Both the position numbers and the translations under genes were made by a program. Source: Muribaculaceae bacterium (GTDB lineage: Bacteria > Bacteroidota > Bacteroidia > Bacteroidales > Muribaculaceae). From it: a DNA stretch of 34,094 nt. The notes beneath the pieces are model-generated. The model had not been told where the DNA came from. It worked only from the letters and a program-made list of their open reading frames with translations, and did no database searches. The stretch spans positions 1 through 34,094 of the forward strand of contig JAQVCR010000021.1 in NCBI GenBank assembly GCA_028689665.1, read 5' to 3'. Positions 34,002 to 34,094 of this stretch are shown one piece after another; position 1 is the stretch's first letter, and the number at the start of each line of letters is the position of its first letter.

Positions 34002-34094
34002 ATGAGTAAAAAGTTGTACATGTCGCTGATTTTTAGTAACTTAGTGGTGATTAAAACATTAAGTTCAAACCATCGTATGTACAACCTTTATGCA
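34002..34094 (+). other. Open frame at the right edge with inverted repeat
   Basis: An ATG at 34002 starts 31 codons (MSKKLYMSLIFSNLVVIKTL, continuing) open to the end of the window, divergent from the XRE-cupin gene. Within it GTTGTACAT (34013-34021) is inverted as ATGTACAAC (34077-34085). It may be the start of a gene, a regulatory palindrome or the end of an insertion element; the fragment is too short to decide, and I recognise no family. Confidence 0.25.

Overview
This window looks like a chromosomal segment of a Bacteroidota bacterium, most likely order Bacteroidales. Supporting signs are TTTG-N19-TAnnTTTG promoters that precisely precede several genes and a tRNA, few Shine-Dalgarno sites, a three-subunit B-type fumarate reductase/succinate dehydrogenase, the type IX secretion (T9SS) genes porX and porW, a BspA-like leucine-rich-repeat surface protein with a T9SS-like C-terminal domain, and the coaX / outer-membrane protein / lptC / CNNM-CBS cluster. 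Species cannot be named from the sequence alone.

Layout. 1-1.4 kb (+): a hemerythrin-like protein overlapping a LuxR-type regulator whose receiver lacks the phospho-acceptor Asp. A perfect 36-bp palindrome then separates them from the convergent frdC-frdA-frdB operon (1.5-5.1 kb, -). 5.5-7.0 kb (+): asparaginase and TadA. 7.1-8.5 kb (+): ECF sigma factor, a small single-pass membrane protein and a small secreted protein. 8.77 kb: tRNA-Asp. 9.2-10.0 kb (-): panB. 10.1-16.6 kb (-): a probable five-gene operon, metal ABC permease - porW - porX - tsaE - birA, behind one consensus promoter. 16.8 kb: tRNA-Leu(CAG).

17.1-19.8 kb (+) is the most unusual part. A long leader contains a nested rod-like RNA fold of about 154 nt. 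It is followed by a BspA-like repeat gene broken by two one-base deletions at the same position of its repeat unit, and then by a purine-tract/palindrome/pyrimidine-tract element. From 19.8 kb to the end everything supported runs on the minus strand: a CBS-nucleotidyltransferase; an envelope cluster of zinc-ribbon/SH3 protein, L,D-transpeptidase lipoprotein and zinc-ribbon membrane protein; an RsmI-like methyltransferase with a YycJ/WalJ-like hydrolase; coaX - outer-membrane barrel - lptC - CNNM/CBS protein; trmD - FtsB/DivIC-like - small membrane protein; and an XRE-cupin regulator with an AMP-forming acyl-CoA synthetase. A short open frame runs off the right edge.

Most genes are conserved Bacteroidales core functions. 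The candidates for undescribed biology are the rod-shaped RNA, the twice-frameshifted repeat gene, the purine-tract elements, the hemerythrin/pseudo-receiver pair, the Cys-rich tail on FrdC, and the zinc-ribbon/L,D-transpeptidase cluster. None is proven here; the deciding searches are given in the findings.
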